Assembly (NCBI RefSeq): GCF_011398155.1
Contig: NZ_AP021888.1
Coordinates: forward strand, 2,330,001-2,394,000
Origin: Thiosulfativibrio zosterae
Lineage (GTDB): Bacteria > Pseudomonadota > Gammaproteobacteria > Thiomicrospirales > Thiomicrospiraceae
Length of the DNA stretch: 64,000 bases
Direction: 5' to 3'
Shown here: positions 17,815 to 26,987 of the stretch, piece after piece
Layout: every line of letters starts with the position of its first letter
How positions within the stretch are numbered: position 1 is the stretch's first letter
Notes under the pieces: model-generated
Seen by the model: only the letters and a program-made list of their open reading frames with translations
What the model was told of the DNA's origin: nothing
The model's database searches: none
Position numbers and translations under genes: made by a program

Positions 17815-17871
17815 ACAATTCGGTTTGACAACGCAAGTTTTCAAGTATTTTTAAGCGCTTAAGCGAGTTAT

Positions 17872-19110
17872 CTAGTGTTTAGAATTTAAATACTCAATCA
17901 CCCCTTTAGCGGCCACCAGGCCGCTGGCCATCACCGCGGTCAGTAGATAACCGCCGGTGGGGGCTTCCCAGTCAAGCATTTCGCCGGCACAGAATACGCC
18001 GGGTTTTTGAGTGAGCATTAAACTTTGGGAGAGTTCGGCAAAAGACACACCGCCTGCGGTGCTGATGGCTTCTTCGATGGGACGAGTGCTTTGGATTTGA
18101 ATGGGGAAGCGTTTCAGCGTTTGAGCCACCAGAGGCATATCACTGAGTTGTTGGGGCGTTAAGACTTCTCGCAAAAGCCCGACTTGCAAGGCAGACAACC
18201 CTTGGCGTTTAAAAAATGAGGCCAAACTTTGTTTGCCTTTGGGCTTACGCAAGGCGTTGTGCAGTTTGTCTAGCGACACATCTGGCATGAGGTCTGCCAA
18301 CACTGTGACTGGCGAAGTCTGTAGCAGCGTATCTCGAATGGGTGCCGACAAAGCATAGATTAAACTGCCTTCAATCCCGTGTGCGGTAAGCATGGCTTCA
18401 CCGCGTTTTTGATGCGTTTGACCATTTTTATCCGTCACCGACAACACCACATTTTTCAGCGGTTGTCCGGCAAATTTTTCGCTAAAAATAGACGACCAAG
18501 CAACATTAAAGCCGCAGTTAGCGGGTAAAAAAGGCGACACGCTTAATCCATCGGTTTCAAACCAACTTTTCCATGCGCCGTTCGAACCCAGCTTTGGCCA
18601 GCTAGCTCCGCCCATGGCTAAGAGCGTCGCATTGGGTTTTATGCGGATTTCACCCTCTGGATTTTGCAAACGCAACTCCCCAGCGTCCGTCCAGCCTAAG
18701 CAAGTATGGCGCATGGCAAACTGCACGCCAGCAGACCTTAAACGATGCAACCACAAACGCAATAAAGGTGCCGCTTGCATATTGAGCGGATAAACTCGCC
18801 CCGAACTGCCAATAAAGGTTTCAATACCCAATTCGCTCACCCAAGCTCGCAAAGCATTTGCATCAAACTGCGTCAACCAACCATGAATAATCAGCTCAGA
18901 TTTTGCGTCATAACGCTGCACAAAATCAACATAGGGTTCACTGTGGGTAATATTTAAACCACCGCGCCCAGCCTGCAAAAGTTTGCGACCCGCGGATGGC
19001 ATGGCATCATAAACCGTCACCCGCAAGCCAGCTTTCGCCAAAACTTCAGCCGCCATTAAGCCGGCAGGACCAGCGCCTATAATCGCGATTGAGCTCTGTG
19101 ATAAGGACAT
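17872..19110 (-). CDS. BaiN/YhiN-family FAD-dependent oxidoreductase (HI0933-like)
   Basis: A 412-residue flavoprotein. The FAD-binding Rossmann motif IIGAGPAGLMAAE starts at residue 9. It is followed by the family hallmark SAGRKLLQAGRGGLNITHSE and, near the C-terminus, FCAGEMLDWEAPTGGYLLTAVMASG. It best fits the TIGR03862-type branch of the HI0933 family. The natural substrate in most bacteria is unknown, although BaiN in gut bacteria acts on bile-acid intermediates. There is no good ribosome-binding site before ATG 19108-19110, and the upstream EAL gene ends 15 bases earlier, so translational coupling is likely. Confidence 0.88.
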   Translation of the reverse strand: MSLSQSSIAIIGAGPAGLMAAEVLAKAGLRVTVYDAMPSAGRKLLQAGRGGLNITHSEPYVDFVQRYDAKSELIIHGWLTQFDANALRAWVSELGIETFIGSSGRVYPLNMQAAPLLRLWLHRLRSAGVQFAMRHTCLGWTDAGELRLQNPEGEIRIKPNATLLAMGGASWPKLGSNGAWKSWFETDGLSVSPFLPANCGFNVAWSSIFSEKFAGQPLKNVVLSVTDKNGQTHQKRGEAMLTAHGIEGSLIYALSAPIRDTLLQTSPVTVLADLMPDVSLDKLHNALRKPKGKQSLASFFKRQGLSALQVGLLREVLTPQQLSDMPLVAQTLKRFPIQIQSTRPIEEAISTAGGVSFAELSQSLMLTQKPGVFCAGEMLDWEAPTGGYLLTAVMASGLVAAKGVIEYLNSKH

Positions 19111-19125
19111 ATTATAGAAGTTAGA

Positions 19126-19926
19126 TTAATAACCCGAACGAAAGCGGTTATCGAGGATGGGCTCGTAGAGTTCTTTGGGGACTTCTGGAAGGTGTTCAAA
19201 ACCGGGTTTGGCGAAATAGTAGCCTTGCATGAGGTATACGCCTAAATCTTTAAAAAACTGGGCTTCTTCTAGGGTTTCTATGCCTTCAGCCAAGACGGTA
19301 ATTTTGAGTTGGTTACAGGTGGATATTAAATTGCGATTGATAATTTGCTTAACTTCGCTTTTATCGACATCTCGAACCAATTCCATATCGAGTTTCATAA
19401 TATTCGGAATAAATTGCGTTAATAAATTCAAACCCGCATAGCCGGCACCAAAGTCGTCAATGGCGGTGACAAACCCTTTACTTTGGTAATAATTAAAAAT
19501 GCGCGTGAGATGTTTGGCATCGACCACCTGTTCGGATTCGGTGATTTCAAACATGATGTTTTCAACGGGGAATTGGTAACACTCCGCCGCACGCAAGGTG
19601 CTTTGAATACAATGTTCTGGCTGATACACCGCATTAGGCAAAAAGTTAATGCTAAGCATCTTGTCTAATTTGAGCTCGCTGGCCAGCTGTATGGCTTTAA
19701 CTCGGCAGGTTTGGTCAAACACATAGCGATTTTGATCATTGACTTGACTCAAAATTGTGGGCGCGCCCTCGCCATTAACCCCTCTGACCAAAGCCTCATA
19801 ACCAAATATGGATTGACGACGCAGATTAACGATGGGCTGAAACGCAAAACTAATCTCAAACGGCAACTTTGTTCCACAATGTTCGCAGCCGGCTTTTATT
19901 TCCTCGATGGGAAAAGTTGTTGCCAT
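19126..19926 (-). CDS. EAL domain protein (c-di-GMP phosphodiesterase candidate)
   Basis: A 266-residue soluble protein that is almost only an EAL domain. EALVRG is at residues 44-48. Other active-site stretches are SINFLPN, MFEITES, AIDDFGAGYAGL, MKLDMELV and LAEGIET, so the metal and catalytic residues appear intact. Predicted function is hydrolysis of c-di-GMP to pGpG. An N-terminal CEHC pair (Cys14, Cys17) just before the domain could bind metal or sense redox. AGAGG lies 7 bases before ATG 19926. It precedes the BaiN-type gene on the same strand. Confidence 0.9.
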   Translation of the reverse strand: MATTFPIEEIKAGCEHCGTKLPFEISFAFQPIVNLRRQSIFGYEALVRGVNGEGAPTILSQVNDQNRYVFDQTCRVKAIQLASELKLDKMLSINFLPNAVYQPEHCIQSTLRAAECYQFPVENIMFEITESEQVVDAKHLTRIFNYYQSKGFVTAIDDFGAGYAGLNLLTQFIPNIMKLDMELVRDVDKSEVKQIINRNLISTCNQLKITVLAEGIETLEEAQFFKDLGVYLMQGYYFAKPGFEHLPEVPKELYEPILDNRFRSGY

Positions 19927-20158
19927 CTTGATACCTCTTGACGCAATGCGTTAAATTCGAATTTCTAAAGTGTACCAAAAAGCGCGGCCAGAAATTCAGC
20001 AAAATGCGCTTTAAGTTTCGTAAAAAGACTTAACAAATAAGTAATTGATTATATCATCAAAATCGCGACTCGCTTAAAGATGCCTTAAACACAATATTGA
20101 TTGACTCTAGTGAGGCCCTCTCCTAAGATGAAAGCCCTGCTTTTTAAATAGGTTTGCA

Positions 20159-21388
20159 ATGCCAAAATCTTCGTTAATGTCTTGCCCCTTTGCGACCCAC
20201 TGGGTATTTGCGGATGCAGAAATGACACCCAACATTGGGCCTATTTTAGATGCCCGTTTACAGGTTAAGTCGGTGTGGGTACTTTACACTCTCAACCGCA
20301 TAGAAAATGCACAGCGTTTACAAACCATTTATCAAAATCATCACATTCAAACCCGCCTGGTCGAAATTGCCCATGATTTTGAAATGATGGACATCGTCAA
20401 AAATCTGCAAACCTTGGCCAGCGAACTCGCGCTAAGTCATTTGGCGATTAACCTAAGTTGTGCCAATAAAATGGTCACTCTCAGCGCATTTAAGGCCTTT
20501 GAAGGCTCGCCGGTGGGCTTATATTATTTGCTACCCAACGACCAGCTCAAATGGATTCAACCGCCGGGTTTACAAGAACTCAACATTGCCAAAAACATTC
20601 AATTGGCAGAGTTTCTGCACGCCCATGGCATAGAGCAATTTCAAGCAGCACAACTCAGCCCCAGTCAAGCCAGCTTTGCCAAAGGCTTGGTTAACGCCAT
20701 TCAAAAAATTATTTTGTCGCACAAGGCCTTAAAAAGTTATCAATATTTTTCAACCCATCATGCGCGTGGCAAATCCATCAAGCTGGTTAAGCATGAGGGG
20801 CGTTATTACTTAAATGAAGTGGGCGCACGCTCGCGCTTGCAAACTGATTTGATGGTGGGGCTATTGCGCAAATTGCAAAACCAAAACATTGTGCAACTCA
20901 CCACCCAAGATAATACCCTCACCACCCTACCCGAAGAGGATGGTTGGAAACGCGGTTTTATTGAAGGTGGCTGGTTAGAATATTTAACCTATCAAGCAGT
21001 TTATGCCCTAAAAGCAGACATTGAAGGTTTGGTGGATGTTGCCTTTAGTGTGAAATTACAGCGTCACAATGCTTATGATGAAGCAGATGTATTATTTTTA
21101 GCCAATAACCAGCTATTTTTGGTGGAATGCAAAACCGGCAGTAACGCCAATTTAAACCTGCACTTACAACGCCTAGACAGTTTAAAAAATCGGCTAGGCG
21201 GCATGACAGCACACGCCTTGCTGGTCACCACTGAACCGATTGGCGCCAATCAAAACAAGGCGCATTTATTGAAAGTGGGTGTGATTGATGGCAAACAATT
21301 GCCTGACTTAAAATCGCACCTAAAGCAATGGATTTTAAAAGAAATTGCGACTACTGAAGTGGCGCAGGCAGAAGAATCGGCTCTTTGA
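20159..21388 (+). CDS. DUF1887 CARF-nuclease, Card1/VC1899-like
   Basis: A 409-residue protein of the DUF1887 family. An N-terminal CARF-like Rossmann part (about 10-150, with VWVLYTLNR at 39-47) is followed by a winged-helix-like middle and a PD-(D/E)xK nuclease end. Nuclease residues are Glu274 (GGWLEYL), Asp310 (DEADVLF) and Glu323-x-Lys325 (LVECKTGSN). Card1/Can2 relatives are CRISPR ancillary nucleases switched on by cyclic tetra-adenylate. No cas10, cas6 or CRISPR array is present in this window, as with the stand-alone Vibrio protein VC1899. The gene overlaps the convergent MHYT gene by 38 bases. Activator and role here are unknown. Confidence 0.85.
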   Translation: MPKSSLMSCPFATHWVFADAEMTPNIGPILDARLQVKSVWVLYTLNRIENAQRLQTIYQNHHIQTRLVEIAHDFEMMDIVKNLQTLASELALSHLAINLSCANKMVTLSAFKAFEGSPVGLYYLLPNDQLKWIQPPGLQELNIAKNIQLAEFLHAHGIEQFQAAQLSPSQASFAKGLVNAIQKIILSHKALKSYQYFSTHHARGKSIKLVKHEGRYYLNEVGARSRLQTDLMVGLLRKLQNQNIVQLTTQDNTLTTLPEEDGWKRGFIEGGWLEYLTYQAVYALKADIEGLVDVAFSVKLQRHNAYDEADVLFLANNQLFLVECKTGSNANLNLHLQRLDSLKNRLGGMTAHALLVTTEPIGANQNKAHLLKVGVIDGKQLPDLKSHLKQWILKEIATTEVAQAEESAL

Positions 21389-24260
21389 TTTTTTTGAGCA
21401 TTTGCGCATAGCGATGTGGTTTTGACAGATAAAACCCTTGAAAATAATCACAGCCATTGTTTTTTAACCAAACCAATTGATCAAAGGTTTCTATCCCCTC
21501 TGCAACACTTTCTAATTGCAGCTTTTGCGTTAAAAAGAGCGTGGCTTCACAGATAATTTTATCGCTTTCTTCATTCGGTAAGCCATCGACAAACATCTTG
21601 TCGATTTTTAACTCAGAAATGGGCAAGTCTTTCAAATAAGACATGGACGAGAAGCCTGTGCCAAAATCATCTAACGCAAAACTAAAGCCCAACTCAGAAA
21701 ACTCTGCCAACAAGGCTTCCGTGTCTAAATTCTTTTCTAACAAAGCACTTTCAGTAAATTCTAAACGAATCATTTCTGGCGAAATGCCCGCTTCGCTGAG
21801 ATGTTGCTTAATGTTTTGTGCCAGATTTTTTTGATGCAACTGTTTAATGCTCAGGTTAATTGAAATATGCATAAAGCCCTCGGGTAATTCAGCATTGCTG
21901 TATCTTTGCATATCGGCAATGACCATTTGCAAAACCAACTCACCCAAGCGGTCCATTAACCCCATGCTTTCTACCAACGGAATAAACACCGCCGGAGAAA
22001 CCATGCCCAAACTCTCGGTTTGCCAGCGCACCAAGGCTTCAGCACCTATGGCTTTTAAATCGTGATTATATTGCGGCTGATAAACCATAAAGAAGTCGGT
22101 GCCTTCCTGCAAACTCGACTTAAGCGCATTTTCGATCACTATGCGCTCATTTAAGCTTTTTTGTAACGACTCTGAGAAAAACTGAAAGGTATTTTTACCC
22201 GATGATTTTGCCAAATACATAGCGGTATCGGCTTCTTTTAACAGTTTGTCAAAATCGGCGTGTTGGCAGTCGGTCATACTGATACCAATACTGCCAGACA
22301 CAGCGACTTGTTCACCCTGCACCTTGCAACCTTCGTTTAAACGATGCACCAAAATCTGCGCTAATTGCTCAATTTCTGCAATGGCTTGTACATTATTCAT
22401 CGACAACTCTGGCAACAAAACCATAAACTCATCACCGCCAAAACGCCCAATTTCCGCTTTTTGGGGCAAAGCTTCACTGAGTAATTTGGCAAACTCTTTG
22501 AGCAGCGCATCACCAAATCCATGACCTTTGGTATCGTTAATTTTTTTAAAGTCATCCAAATCGATAAACAATAATGCCAATTGACAAATCGCCATAGGAC
22601 AATGATTTATGGCTTGATGCAAACGGTCTTCAAACAAGCGACGATTAGGCAGCCCCGTGACACCATCGTAAAAAGCTATGCGCTGCAACTCGGATTCGTA
22701 ACGCTTTTTTTCTGAAATATCAGAAAAGTTACCCACATAATGAGTCACTTCGCCTTCTTCATTTTTAACCTGCGTAATGCGTAACCATTCTGGAAAAACT
22801 TCGCCACTCTTTTTGCGATTCCAAATTTCTCCTGACCAAAATCCTGTTACCTTTAAATCTGCCCACATTTGGGCATAAAAAGCGGCATCTTGCCTACCTG
22901 ATTTAAGAATGCTCATATTCTGCCCCAGAACCTCGGCATTGTTAAAACCCGTAATTTCGGTAAAGGCGTCATTAACTCTTAAAATTCGGCCAGTGGCATC
23001 GGTAATCACCAAGGCTTCTTGTGAGTTAAAAGACACGGCCGCTAAATTTAATTGTGCTTGTGCTTGCAATTTATCGGTCACATCTGTGCCCATCGCCAAC
23101 ACATAACGAATGTCTTGCTGTGCATCTTTAATCACAGTGACAGTCCAATCCAGAGTGCGACATTCTCCGTTTTTGATTTGCCAAGGATGGCGCATTTCAA
23201 GTGGAAACGCGTGGGTGTCTAGCTGCTCGAAAAAAGCCTTTTTCATTTCACGGTCTGCATCTGTCAGTAAAACCTCCCAGACCGGGCGCCCAATGACCTC
23301 TTTAGCCAAATAGCCTGAGAGTTTTTGGGCATGGTCATTAAACAACTGTATGCGCCCGTCTTTATTAAGCAACATCACCACCACTTGCAGGTTTTGAATC
23401 ACTTGATTGGTTAAATCTCTTTGCTGCTGTAATTCTAGGGTTCGGTCAGTCACCAATTGGGTAACATCGTCCATCATCTTGCGGTCAAGTTTACTTTTAT
23501 AAAGCTCCTCTTGAGCTCGCAACAGCATTTTCTTTTGCTCCAGCAGCATCAAACCAAAAGACATGACTAAAATACCGGCGACCACCCCAACTACCCAAAT
23601 AGAAACCCAGCCCGCTGACAATCCAGTTTCTAGCGTAGTGCAGTAGGATCCCAAATCAAAATTTGCCGCCGCCATGCCGCTGTAATGCATACCCGAAATA
23701 GCAGCCCCCATCATCAGCGCAAAAAATAAATTTCTACCCGAAATAAAGTCCAGTTGGCGCTTTTGAGAGCTTCCCTCAAATATCAATAACGCGGCAAAAG
23801 AGGCGCCATAAGCAATCACCACCGAAAGCGCCACCCAATAAAAATCATAACGAATCGGCGGGAACATTTTCATAGCGTCCATACCTATGTAGTGCATCAA
23901 TAAAACGCCCGTACCCAAGATGACTGCGCCCCAAAGGTATTTGAAAGCGCCATAGATAAACGACATTTTGATGACAACGCTAAAGGTGTAATAGGCAGCC
24001 ACCACCGCGATGACGGCAGAGAAGAGGGTTTCAAGATAATCAAAAGCAAACGGAATATTGAGATGCAGCGCCAGCATGCCCGTAAAGTGCATCCCCCAAA
24101 CGCCCAAACCTAAGTTAAGGGCCGCCACCCAGTGCCAAAGGGAATTGACCTTTTCTTTTTGCCAGTAAATCAAACTGGCAAAGGCGATCGACAAAAACGC
24201 CGTTAAGACAGAAATGCCAATAGATGCAATGACCAGCCATAAATCATAGGTTTTTTCCAT
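21351..24260 (-). CDS. MHYT-PAS-PAS-GGDEF-EAL c-di-GMP signalling protein
   Basis: A 969-residue membrane protein. Seven hydrophobic helices (1-240) carry three MHYT motifs (WGMHFTGM, LLMHYIGM, SGMHYSGM) thought to bind copper and sense O2, CO or NO. Two PAS domains follow (about 285-400 and 405-525). A GGDEF domain has RFGGDEF intact but no RxxD inhibition site before it. An EAL domain has GAEALVRW, FTESALLE and DDFGTGFSS. It may be bifunctional. The ribosome-binding site before ATG 24260 is weak. The 3' end overlaps the convergent DUF1887 gene. Confidence 0.93.
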   Translation of the reverse strand: MEKTYDLWLVIASIGISVLTAFLSIAFASLIYWQKEKVNSLWHWVAALNLGLGVWGMHFTGMLALHLNIPFAFDYLETLFSAVIAVVAAYYTFSVVIKMSFIYGAFKYLWGAVILGTGVLLMHYIGMDAMKMFPPIRYDFYWVALSVVIAYGASFAALLIFEGSSQKRQLDFISGRNLFFALMMGAAISGMHYSGMAAANFDLGSYCTTLETGLSAGWVSIWVVGVVAGILVMSFGLMLLEQKKMLLRAQEELYKSKLDRKMMDDVTQLVTDRTLELQQQRDLTNQVIQNLQVVVMLLNKDGRIQLFNDHAQKLSGYLAKEVIGRPVWEVLLTDADREMKKAFFEQLDTHAFPLEMRHPWQIKNGECRTLDWTVTVIKDAQQDIRYVLAMGTDVTDKLQAQAQLNLAAVSFNSQEALVITDATGRILRVNDAFTEITGFNNAEVLGQNMSILKSGRQDAAFYAQMWADLKVTGFWSGEIWNRKKSGEVFPEWLRITQVKNEEGEVTHYVGNFSDISEKKRYESELQRIAFYDGVTGLPNRRLFEDRLHQAINHCPMAICQLALLFIDLDDFKKINDTKGHGFGDALLKEFAKLLSEALPQKAEIGRFGGDEFMVLLPELSMNNVQAIAEIEQLAQILVHRLNEGCKVQGEQVAVSGSIGISMTDCQHADFDKLLKEADTAMYLAKSSGKNTFQFFSESLQKSLNERIVIENALKSSLQEGTDFFMVYQPQYNHDLKAIGAEALVRWQTESLGMVSPAVFIPLVESMGLMDRLGELVLQMVIADMQRYSNAELPEGFMHISINLSIKQLHQKNLAQNIKQHLSEAGISPEMIRLEFTESALLEKNLDTEALLAEFSELGFSFALDDFGTGFSSMSYLKDLPISELKIDKMFVDGLPNEESDKIICEATLFLTQKLQLESVAEGIETFDQLVWLKNNGCDYFQGFYLSKPHRYAQMLKKIKEPILLPAPLQ

Positions 24261-24475
24261 AGAGCACTTCTAGGGGGGATTAAGGTTATAGAAGTTCATC
24301 CTATAGCCTTTATAACAAGCACTCAAGCTGAATTTATGTAATTTCGCATAAAAAGAATTTATACGCAAAACCCAGGTTTCTGCGCTTATAATGATCCAAA
24401 ATTGCTCATGGAAGAGCCGCCAGATTACCAGATTAATTATGTGGCAACCCAATTTTGATTAAATGAGATTGAGCA

Positions 24476-25288
24476 ATGTTTGATAATTTTGATAAAAACA
24501 CCATTCAACACAGAAATAATGTACAAATTGTCGGTGAAGGCTCAAAAACCTTAATGCTGGCCCATGGTTTTGGGTGCGACCAAAATATGTGGCGCTTTCT
24601 AACGCCTTATTTAGAAGACAATTACCAAGTCATCCTTTTTGACTATGTTGGTTGCGGTAAGTCTGATTTTAATGCCTTTAATAAATCGCGTTACAGCAGC
24701 CTTGAAGGCTATGCGCAAGATATTCTAGATATTTGCCAAGCCTTTGAACTAAAAGACATTATTTTTGTGGGCCACTCAGTAAGCAGCATTATTGGCATGC
24801 TGGCATCCCTAAAAAAACCAACATATTTCGCAAAACTTGCAATGGTTTGCCCATCGCCTTGTTTTTTAAATTTGCCACCGGATTATTTGGGCGGGTTTGA
24901 GAAAGATGATTTAGTTGAACTCATCAATTTAATGGACAAAAACTACATTGGATGGGCAAACTTTTTAGCACCCTTAGTCATGGGACAAAAAAATGACGCT
25001 GAATTGATTGAAGAACTAGAAAGCAGTTTTTGCTCGACAGATCCAAACTTTGCAAAACCTTTTGCCAAAGCGACCTTTTTTTCTGACTACCGCAAAGAAT
25101 TAAATGAAGTCACTCACCCCAGTTTGATTATTCAAAGCACTGATGACTCCTTGGCGTCGGTTGATATTGGGCATTATATGCAAAACGAGATGCCTGCAGC
25201 AGAATTGGCTATTATAGAAGCACACGGACACTGCCTACACATGACTAAACCTCAAGAAGTCATGGAATGTTTAAAAGACTTTATATGA
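24476..25288 (+). CDS. RsbQ-like alpha/beta hydrolase
   Basis: A 270-residue cytoplasmic alpha/beta hydrolase closest in motif order to RsbQ and to plant D14/KAI2 receptors. The nucleophile is Ser101 in FVGHSVSS, the acid is Asp223 in IIQSTDDSLAS, and the base is His252 in AHGHCLHMTKP, the same end motif as RsbQ. In Bacillus, RsbQ is needed with the PAS-phosphatase RsbP to report energy stress and is thought to process a small hydrophobic ligand. Here the next gene, 13 bases on, is a sensor-GGDEF protein, so the signal is probably passed into c-di-GMP. A TATAAT is seen at 24387-24392, without a good -35 box. Confidence 0.88.
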   Translation: MFDNFDKNTIQHRNNVQIVGEGSKTLMLAHGFGCDQNMWRFLTPYLEDNYQVILFDYVGCGKSDFNAFNKSRYSSLEGYAQDILDICQAFELKDIIFVGHSVSSIIGMLASLKKPTYFAKLAMVCPSPCFLNLPPDYLGGFEKDDLVELINLMDKNYIGWANFLAPLVMGQKNDAELIEELESSFCSTDPNFAKPFAKATFFSDYRKELNEVTHPSLIIQSTDDSLASVDIGHYMQNEMPAAELAIIEAHGHCLHMTKPQEVMECLKDFI

Positions 25289-25301
25289 CCCATAAAATCC
25301 T

Positions 25302-26213
25302 ATGAAACCGCCCAACCCTGAATGCTTTAATAGGTTTCCAACCTTATTAATCATCTCTGATAGAGAAACCAGAAAAATTGAATACTGCAATGATTTTTCT
25401 GCGGCAGTATTGTTATATAGCAAAACAGACCTAGAACATAAAATATTTGAAGACGTTTTATCCAGTGGCAGCATCATTTTTTTCGAAAGCTACATAGAGC
25501 CTCTTTTAAAAGAATATGGTGAATGTCATGAAGTTCAAATCACACTTTTAACAAAAGAACACTTACGAATTCCTGCCGTAGCAAACATCAGCGCCATCGA
25601 CAATAAACTCTATTGGTCGATCCACACGGCTGTCAAAAGAGATAAGCTATATCAAGAGCTTATTGAAACGCGTGACTCGCTTGAAGAAAAAACAGACAAA
25701 CTCCGCTCTTTAGCGCGAACAGACCCTCTAACACAGCTGTTAAATCGCAGAGCGGCGCTATATGATTTAAACAAAATCATGGAACAAAACAAAAGACGCT
25801 ATGTCCCCTTGGCATTTTTATTAATTGATATCGATTACTTTAAGAAAGTTAACGATGAGCATGGCCATGACAAAGGCGATGAGATTCTGCAAAAACTTGC
25901 TAAAACGCTCCTAAAGTCAATCAGATCAGCAGATATCGTTGCGCGCTGGGGAGGCGAGGAATTCTTAATCGTTCTTTATAACTCAGAACCTACAGAAACA
26001 TGCCAATTCACGGAAAGACTTCACGAACAAGTTAATAAAATTTTAATCAACGGCAAGCCAATCACCATCAGTATCGGAATCTCTCAAACCAATACAGAGA
26101 GTCAACATATTGAATCCATCGTCAAACAAGCCGATATTGCCCTGTATCAAGCTAAAAATAATGGGCGAAATAGAACAGAGTTTTTTAAAGAATACGACCC
26201 TATCCTAAATTAA
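25302..26213 (+). CDS. PAS-like sensor / GGDEF diguanylate cyclase, partner of the RsbQ-like hydrolase
   Basis: A 303-residue soluble protein. Residues 1-115 look like a PAS-type sensor (TLLIISDRETRKIEYCNDFSA...), and a short coiled coil (about 115-138) leads into a GGDEF domain. The active site GGEEF is at 217-221 and the inhibition site RSAD at 208-211, so it should be an active cyclase with product control. It follows the RsbQ-like gene by 13 bases. By analogy with RsbQ-RsbP, the sensor domain may receive the hydrolase or its product. A bidirectional terminator follows at 26328. Confidence 0.9.
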   Translation: MKPPNPECFNRFPTLLIISDRETRKIEYCNDFSAAVLLYSKTDLEHKIFEDVLSSGSIIFFESYIEPLLKEYGECHEVQITLLTKEHLRIPAVANISAIDNKLYWSIHTAVKRDKLYQELIETRDSLEEKTDKLRSLARTDPLTQLLNRRAALYDLNKIMEQNKRRYVPLAFLLIDIDYFKKVNDEHGHDKGDEILQKLAKTLLKSIRSADIVARWGGEEFLIVLYNSEPTETCQFTERLHEQVNKILINGKPITISIGISQTNTESQHIESIVKQADIALYQAKNNGRNRTEFFKEYDPILN

Positions 26214-26262
26214 AAACAAACATCTAACCATTCAATTTAAACCCCAAAAAACCTCCAAAAAT

Positions 26263-26276
26263 AACCAGGCCTGGTT
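26263..26276. repeat. Dispersed palindrome copy 2 (AACCAGGCCTGGTT)
   Basis: The core AACCAGGCCTGGTT is flanked by CCAAAAAT on the left and GGTTTTGG on the right, between two convergent genes. It has the same core as the copies at 15911, 40293 and 50657. Confidence 0.75.
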
Positions 26277-26327
26277 GGTTTTGGGTGGGTTTTGGTTGGT
26301 TTTGATGATTTTTTAGGCTTTAAAACA

Positions 26328-26360
26328 ACAAACGCCGACATTTGTCGGCGTTTGTTTGTT
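26328..26360. terminator. Bidirectional terminator between convergent genes
   Basis: ACAAACGCCGACA (26328-26340) and TGTCGGCGTTTGT (26343-26355) form a perfect 13-bp stem with a T-rich tail on the + strand and TGTTGTTTTA on the minus strand. It can end both the GGDEF gene and the minus-strand 177-residue gene. Confidence 0.85.
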
Positions 26361-26386
26361 TGGAATAACAGGCTTTGATACCTCTT

Positions 26387-26920
26387 TTATTCCAATGCGC
26401 TGTAACGACAGACATTCACGCTGATGTAGTCGCCATAGGCAGTGCCAGATTGAATCCAGTTTTTGACTTTGTTTTCGCGCGCGGCGGGCTGGTAATCTTG
26501 GTCTAGCGTTAGGTACATCCCGTATTTAAAACGCGGGCTGGTTCTGTCTTCGACAATCACTTCACCGTCTTCCACAAAAATCACATATTCTGCGGGCACT
26601 TTTGGCATGGCGGTAAAAGCCATGTAGCCTAATTCATTCATGTAATGGGTTAAGCGGGCTTGAAAATATTCACGACTTAAGGGATTAAACTGATAATACT
26701 CTTTTAGGGTTGGTTCAGCAGTGGCAATCAAATGTGCTTTAAGTTCGGCAACCGAATCGAATGACTCATCGCCCAACTCGTAAATCACAAAAGCACTTTC
26801 GGTTTTACCCAAACCCAGCCCCTTATCTTGCACAACAGTTAGGGTTGCGCCATCCAAAATGGCTTGGTAATCAGCATCGGGAAACGCTTCTAATGCTGCT
26901 TTGAATTCTGTGGTGTTCAT
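26387..26920 (-). CDS. Unknown 177-residue protein at the end of the cbb cluster
   Basis: An acidic, soluble protein with no signal peptide, membrane segment or motif I recognise. It has an N-terminal helical part (FKAALEAFPDADYQAIL), a predicted mixed alpha/beta core and a middle stretch VPAEYVIFVEDGEVIVEDR. It starts 67 bases after cbbO on the same strand, separated by a strong hairpin at 26947-26978. It could be the last gene of the RuBisCO operon or an independent gene. AAGG stands before ATG 26920. A role in RuBisCO activation or assembly would be a guess from position alone. Confidence 0.65.
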   Translation of the reverse strand: MNTTEFKAALEAFPDADYQAILDGATLTVVQDKGLGLGKTESAFVIYELGDESFDSVAELKAHLIATAEPTLKEYYQFNPLSREYFQARLTHYMNELGYMAFTAMPKVPAEYVIFVEDGEVIVEDRTSPRFKYGMYLTLDQDYQPAARENKVKNWIQSGTAYGDYISVNVCRYSALE

Positions 26921-26946
26921 GGGTCTTACCTTTAATTGTTTAAGAT

Positions 26947-26978
26947 AAACGCATCGCTCCCCAAAGAGCGTTGCGTTT
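26947..26978 (-). terminator. Hairpin between cbbO and the 177-residue gene
   Basis: AAACGCA-t-CGCTC (26947-26959) pairs with GAGCG-t-TGCGTTT (26966-26978) with one internal T/T mismatch. The minus-strand tail TTTATCTTAAA is only moderately T-rich, so it may attenuate rather than stop transcription. Confidence 0.6.
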
Positions 26979-26987
26979 GTAAGAGGA

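Noticed and set aside
17851-17862. Palindrome TTAAGCGCTTAA between convergent genes
   Set aside because: It has no loop and no T-run following it on either strand, and it is short enough to occur by chance.
20159-21388. Possible CRISPR locus around the CARF nuclease
   Set aside because: No regularly spaced direct repeats and no cas genes were seen on either side; the flanks are EAL and MHYT-GGDEF-EAL genes.
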